Shown in pieces: positions 60,695 to 64,000 of a stretch of 64,000 bases of DNA (the stretch's first letter is position 1; the number at the start of each line of letters is the position of its first letter). The notes below the pieces were generated by a model. It made no database searches and had not been told where the DNA came from. It saw only the letters and a list, made by a program, of their open reading frames with translations. Position numbers and translations under genes: made by a program. The stretch spans positions 310,001 to 374,000 of the forward strand of contig NZ_CAKAKB010000004.1 in NCBI RefSeq assembly GCF_916618755.1, read 5' to 3'. The DNA comes from Actinotalea sp. Marseille-Q4924 (GTDB lineage: Bacteria; Actinomycetota; Actinomycetes; Actinomycetales; Cellulomonadaceae).

Positions 60695-61054
60695 GTGGTG
60701 CGCGCACGACAGCACGAGGCGTCGCCGGTGGGTCCGCAGGGGCGCGGCGGGGTGCCGCTGGGGCGGGTGCACCTGCTGTGGGCCGTGCCGGTCGCGCTCC
60801 TCGGCGCCCTGGCCCTGACGGTCGCGGCCGGGGTCCTCGCGTGCGGCATCAGCGGCTGCTCGGGCGGCGGGTTCGGGCCGGTGACGGACTACCGGCTGAT
60901 CGCCGTGGCTCTCCTGCTGGTCGCCGGCGTCGTCCTCGCCGCCCCGGTCGCGCTCATCGCGTGGACGGGGCGACGAGCGGTGCGGTGGACGGCCGCGGCA
61001 GCCGTCGGGCTCGCCTGGGTGCTGTGGGCGGCGCCGGGGGTCATGGGGCTGTGA
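60695..61054 (+). CDS. small membrane protein
   Basis: About 119 residues from the adjacent GTG codons at 60695/60698; the start is uncertain and frames further upstream look non-coding. Three membrane segments: VPVALLGALALTVAAGVL, IAVALLLVAGVVLAAPVALI and WTAAAAVGLAWVLWAAPG. The loop after the first has GISGCSGGGFGP. It overlaps the end of the convergent hpaI gene by 14 bases. Function unknown. Confidence 0.6.
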   Translation: MVRARQHEASPVGPQGRGGVPLGRVHLLWAVPVALLGALALTVAAGVLACGISGCSGGGFGPVTDYRLIAVALLLVAGVVLAAPVALIAWTGRRAVRWTAAAAVGLAWVLWAAPGVMGL

Positions 61055-61874
61055 CGGCCGGGGCCTCCTCGCCACCTCGACGGTAGCCCGACCAGTCCGC
61101 GGCGAGGGCCTCGGAGCCGCGCGCCAGCAGCGCGACGTCGGCGCCCACGGCCACGAACGACGCGCCGGCCTCCAGGTACTCCCGCGCCACGGCCGGCTCG
61201 AACGCGTTGACGCCGACCGGCGTGCCGGCCGCCCGCACGGCGTCGAACGTCCGGCGGACGGCGGCTACGACGTCGGGGTGGCGCTGCTGCCCGAGCAGGC
61301 CCATCGACGCCGACAGGTCGGCCGGGCCCACGAAGACGCCGTCCACGCCGTCGACCGCCGCGATCTCGGCGGCGTTCTCCACGCCCTCGGCCGTCTCGAC
61401 CTGCACCAGCAGCGACACGTGGTCCGCCGCCTCCGCGAGGTACCCGTCGACCCGGTTCCACCGCGCCGAGCGGGCGAGCACCGAGCCGACGCCGCGGCGA
61501 CCGTGCGGCGGGTAGCGCACGGCCTGGACGGCGGCGCGCGCGTCGTCGGCGGAGGACACCATCGGCACGAGGACGTTCTGCGCGCCCAGGTCCAGCACCT
61601 GCTTGAGGACGACGACGTCGCCGATCGGCACCCGCACGACGGGCGTCACGGGGTAGGCGGCCACGGCCTGCAGCTGCGCGAGGACGGACTCCAGCCCGTT
61701 GGGGGAGTGCTCCATGTCGACGAGCAGCCAGTCCAGTCCCGCTCCGGCGCAGATCTCCGCCACCAGCGGGCTGCCCGAGCACACCCACATCCCGACGAGC
61801 GGTCGGCCGCCGTCGGGCGCCTCCTGCTGCGCCTGGAGCGCGTGGCGGAACGTCGGGGTCAGACGAAGCGGCAT
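61041..61874 (-). CDS. hpaI: 4-hydroxy-2-oxo-heptane-1,7-dioate aldolase
   Basis: A 277-residue HpcH/HpaI class II aldolase, last step of homoprotocatechuate meta-cleavage: it splits 4-hydroxy-2-ketoheptanedioate to pyruvate and succinate semialdehyde. Landmarks are WLLVDMEHSPNG (His base), VVRVP (Arg), LLVQVETAEGVENA with metal-binding Glu, and VFVGPADLSASMG with metal-binding Asp. ATG at 61874 overlaps the hpaH stop by 16 bases. Gene order hpaE-hpaD-hpaH-hpaI supports this role over other HpaI-family aldolases. Confidence 0.92.
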   Translation of the reverse strand: MPLRLTPTFRHALQAQQEAPDGGRPLVGMWVCSGSPLVAEICAGAGLDWLLVDMEHSPNGLESVLAQLQAVAAYPVTPVVRVPIGDVVVLKQVLDLGAQNVLVPMVSSADDARAAVQAVRYPPHGRRGVGSVLARSARWNRVDGYLAEAADHVSLLVQVETAEGVENAAEIAAVDGVDGVFVGPADLSASMGLLGQQRHPDVVAAVRRTFDAVRAAGTPVGVNAFEPAVAREYLEAGASFVAVGADVALLARGSEALAADWSGYRRGGEEAPAVTAP

Positions 61875-62653
61875 GAGACGGTCCCCTGCTCTCGGAAGTC
61901 GGCCAGCACGGTGTCCCCAGGGTGGACCCAGACGGGTCGGGTGAAGGAGCCGGCCAGGACGAGCTCTCCGGCCTCGAGCCGTTCGCCGTGCTGGGCGAGC
62001 TTGTCCGCCAGCCACGCGACGCCCCGGGCCGGGTGGTCGAGCACCGCCGCAGCGACGCCCGACTCCTCGATCGTGCCGTTGCGACGCAGCACGGCGCACA
62101 CCCACGGCAGGTCGACGTCGCCCGGCCGCACGCGGGTGTCGCCGACCACCATGCCTCCCATCGCGGCGTTGTCGCTGATCGTGTCGACGATCGTGCGGCC
62201 GGCCATCTCGATGCGGGAGGAGAGGATCTCCAGCGCCGGGACGACGTACTCGGTCGCGCGCAGGACGTCGTCGTCGGTCGCGCCCGGGCCGACGGGCTCG
62301 GCGAGCCGGAACGCGAGCTCGACCTCGATGCGGACGTTCGAGAACCGTCCGTGCTCGATCTCCGCGCCGCTGGGGAACACCATGTCCTCGAAGATCGCGC
62401 CGTAGTCCGGCTCGTCGATGCCGGTCGCGGCCTGCATGACCTTCGACGTCAGCCCGATCTTGCGGCCCACCGGCCGGCGGCCCGCGCCGATCGCCCGACG
62501 GCGCCACTCGCCCTGGACCGCGTAGGCGTCGTCGACCGTCATCCCGGGGTGGCGCACGGTGAGCAGCGGGACCATGGTGCGGTCGCGCTCGGCGGCGGCG
62601 AGCTCGTCGGCGACCGCGGCGACGTCGTCGGCGGACAGCGTGCGGGGGGTCAC
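61859..62653 (-). CDS. hpaH: 2-oxo-hept-4-ene-1,7-dioate hydratase
   Basis: A 264-residue hydratase of the fumarylacetoacetate-hydrolase superfamily (HpaH/MhpD group). It adds water to 2-oxohept-4-enedioate, giving the substrate for HpaI. Typical segments are YAVQGEWRRRAIGAGRRPVGRKIGLTSKVMQ (consecutive), DYGAIFEDMV and the metal-binding EVELAFRL. It lies between hpaD and hpaI, 16 bp after hpaD. Confidence 0.93.
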   Translation of the reverse strand: MTPRTLSADDVAAVADELAAAERDRTMVPLLTVRHPGMTVDDAYAVQGEWRRRAIGAGRRPVGRKIGLTSKVMQAATGIDEPDYGAIFEDMVFPSGAEIEHGRFSNVRIEVELAFRLAEPVGPGATDDDVLRATEYVVPALEILSSRIEMAGRTIVDTISDNAAMGGMVVGDTRVRPGDVDLPWVCAVLRRNGTIEESGVAAAVLDHPARGVAWLADKLAQHGERLEAGELVLAGSFTRPVWVHPGDTVLADFREQGTVSCRFV

Positions 62654-62669
62654 GGCCGGATCCTCGCGT

Positions 62670-63785
62670 TCACAGCTGGTGGCCCAGCTTGTACTCGCCC
62701 TGCTTCCACGACGGCAGGGCGTCGGGCTCGTCCGCGGGGCGGGTGTAGGAGAACCCGTCGGCGCCGATCGTCACCGCCATCTCGCTGGTGTCGGTGCGCG
62801 CGACGACCGGCTGCGGGTCGCCGTCGAGGTCGAGGACCAGCGACGCCTCGGTGTACCAGGACGGCACGACGGGGTTGCCCCACCAGTCGCGGCGCTGGTT
62901 GTCGTGCACGTCCCACGTCACGACGGGGTTGTCCGGGTCGCCGGTCCAGTAGTCCTGCGTGTAGATCTCCACGCGGTGCCCGTCCGGGTCGCGCAGGTAC
63001 AGGTAGAACGCGTTGGAGACGCCGTGCCGCCCCGGCCCGCGCTCGATCCGGTCCGACAGGCGCAGGGCGCCGAGCTTGTCGCAGATCGCGATGATGTTGT
63101 GCTTCTCGTGCGTCGCGAACGCGATGTGGTGCATGCGGGGCCCGTCGCCGCCGGTCATGGCGGTGTCGTGCACGGTGGGCTTGCGGCGCATCCACGCGGC
63201 GTAGGTGGTGCCCTCGGCGTCCTGGATGTCCTCGGTGACCCGGAAGCCGAGGGTCTCCATGAACGCGACCGCCCGCGGGACGTCGGGGGTCACCTGGTTG
63301 AAGTGGTCCAGCCGCACCAGCGCGCCCGGCGTGTGCAGGTCGTAGCGCCACGCGAGGCGCTCGACGTGCTGGACGTCGTGGAAGAACTCGTACGGGAACC
63401 CCAGGGGGTCCTCCACGCGCACCGTGTCGCCGAGGCCCCGCACGAACCCCTGCGCGCGACGCTCGACGCGGCAGCCCAGCTCGGAGTAGAAGGCCACGGC
63501 CTTGTCCAGGTCCTCCGGCGTGCGCACGCGGTAGGAGAACGCGGCGGCCGCGGCGACGGGACCCCGGCGCAGCACGAGGTTGTGGTGGATGAACTCCTCG
63601 AGCGTGCGCAGGTAGACGGTGTGCTCGTCCTCCTCGGTGACGACCAGGCCGAGCACGTCGACGTAGAAGTCGCGGGAGGCGGCCAGGTCCGTGACGACGA
63701 GCTCCATGGACGCGCAGCGGACGATGTCCGGCGGCGGGGCGGCCGGGGTGGGGATGCGGCCGCCGTCGGGCGTGAGGTCGGTCAT
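62670..63785 (-). CDS. hpaD: 3,4-dihydroxyphenylacetate 2,3-dioxygenase
   Basis: A 371-residue extradiol dioxygenase of the two-module VOC type, the ring-opening enzyme of homoprotocatechuate breakdown. Metal ligands are His in VRLDHFNQV, His in RMHHIAFAT and Glu in HRVEIYTQD. The two modules, about 20-145 and 160-300, have the typical spacing, followed by a C-terminal lid with RRDWWGNPV. Mn2+ or Fe2+ use cannot be told from sequence. The gene starts 13 bp after hpaE. Confidence 0.94.
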   Translation of the reverse strand: MTDLTPDGGRIPTPAAPPPDIVRCASMELVVTDLAASRDFYVDVLGLVVTEEDEHTVYLRTLEEFIHHNLVLRRGPVAAAAAFSYRVRTPEDLDKAVAFYSELGCRVERRAQGFVRGLGDTVRVEDPLGFPYEFFHDVQHVERLAWRYDLHTPGALVRLDHFNQVTPDVPRAVAFMETLGFRVTEDIQDAEGTTYAAWMRRKPTVHDTAMTGGDGPRMHHIAFATHEKHNIIAICDKLGALRLSDRIERGPGRHGVSNAFYLYLRDPDGHRVEIYTQDYWTGDPDNPVVTWDVHDNQRRDWWGNPVVPSWYTEASLVLDLDGDPQPVVARTDTSEMAVTIGADGFSYTRPADEPDALPSWKQGEYKLGHQL

Positions 63786-63798
63786 CGCTGGTGCCCTC

Positions 63799-64000
63799 TC
63801 ACTCGTCGGCCGTGGCAGCGACCTGGTCGGCACTGGCGGGCGACCGGGGACCTGTCTTGCCAAAGGTGGGGTGGTGCGCCTCGCCCAGCGTCACGTGCAC
63901 CGCCTGCTGGTGCGTGTAGAAGTCGATCGACCGGTAGCCGCCCTCGTGCCCGAGCCCCGACGCCTTGACGCCGCCGAACGGCGTGCGCAGGTCGCGGACG
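63799..64000 (-). CDS. hpaE: 5-carboxymethyl-2-hydroxymuconate semialdehyde dehydrogenase, C-terminus only
   Basis: The last 66 residues of an aldehyde dehydrogenase; the rest lies beyond the right edge. TPFGGVKASGLGHEGGYRS is the conserved end of the ALDH oligomerisation region, followed by IDFYTHQQAVHV. The final 25 residues are a loose Ala/Asp tail. Its place directly upstream of hpaD makes HpaE, which oxidises the ring-cleavage semialdehyde with NAD+, the clear choice. Confidence 0.87.
   Translation of the reverse strand, partial: VRDLRTPFGGVKASGLGHEGGYRSIDFYTHQQAVHVTLGEAHHPTFGKTGPRSPASADQVAATADE

Noticed and set aside
1-64000. CRISPR arrays, IS elements, prophage or integrases
   Set aside because: I found no spaced identical repeats of CRISPR size, no transposase or integrase motifs and no phage structural genes.

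Overview
The window is high-GC, gene-dense, chromosomal-looking bacterial DNA. GTG and TTG starts, GGAGG ribosome binding sites, ATGA/GTGA gene overlaps, a SARP-type regulator, many LacI/TetR regulators and secreted xylan enzymes point to an actinomycete. My inference is a plant-polysaccharide degrader of the Cellulomonadaceae/Promicromonosporaceae type; the genus is not proven. I saw no rRNA, intact tRNA, IS element or CRISPR array.

Layout. 1-7.8 kb: a translationally coupled nucleoside salvage operon with four nucleoside hydrolases (the first cut by the window edge), a mycofactocin-type SDR, an MFS carrier, pseudouridine-phosphate glycosidase and a PfkB kinase. 7.8-8.3 kb: gene-free, with short repeats. 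8.3-13.0 kb: an XRE regulator divergent from a methionine aminopeptidase, then a TetR-esterase-beta-lactamase operon and a convergent membrane protein gene. 13.1-19.5 kb (minus): six packed genes for proteins without Sec signals: an M15-type peptidase (frameshifted here), a zinc-ribbon protein, a Met-rich coiled-coil protein, a small Ala-rich protein, a subtilisin and an OmpA-domain protein. A divergent SARP regulator (19950) and an 11-bp-phased array of direct repeats (19577-19675) ending just upstream of a -10-like box suggest a SARP-activated system. This is the best candidate here for something undescribed. 21.0-26.5 kb: a secreted ExeM/NucH-type nuclease and an SNF2 helicase.

26.7-50.9 kb is dominated by xylan use. 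An intracellular GH120-type beta-xylosidase is coupled to a D-xylonate dehydratase, a 2-keto-3-deoxy sugar acid aldolase and an alpha/beta hydrolase, under a LacI regulator. A secreted GH10 xylanase stands alone. A LacI-controlled ABC importer operon ends in a GH31 alpha-xylosidase. Between these lie a hydrolase/TetR pair, a lower-GC pair of nuclease-fold genes (36.9-39.4 kb), an ABC-2 exporter, a methyltransferase and two unknowns.

51.1-60.4 kb: small housekeeping and stress genes, including an RsbQ/RsbP-like energy-stress module, an ECF42-type sigma factor with its DGPF partner, and an RTX-repeat protein. 61.0-64.0 kb: part of a homoprotocatechuate meta-cleavage operon (hpaI, hpaH, hpaD and the end of hpaE), running off the right edge.
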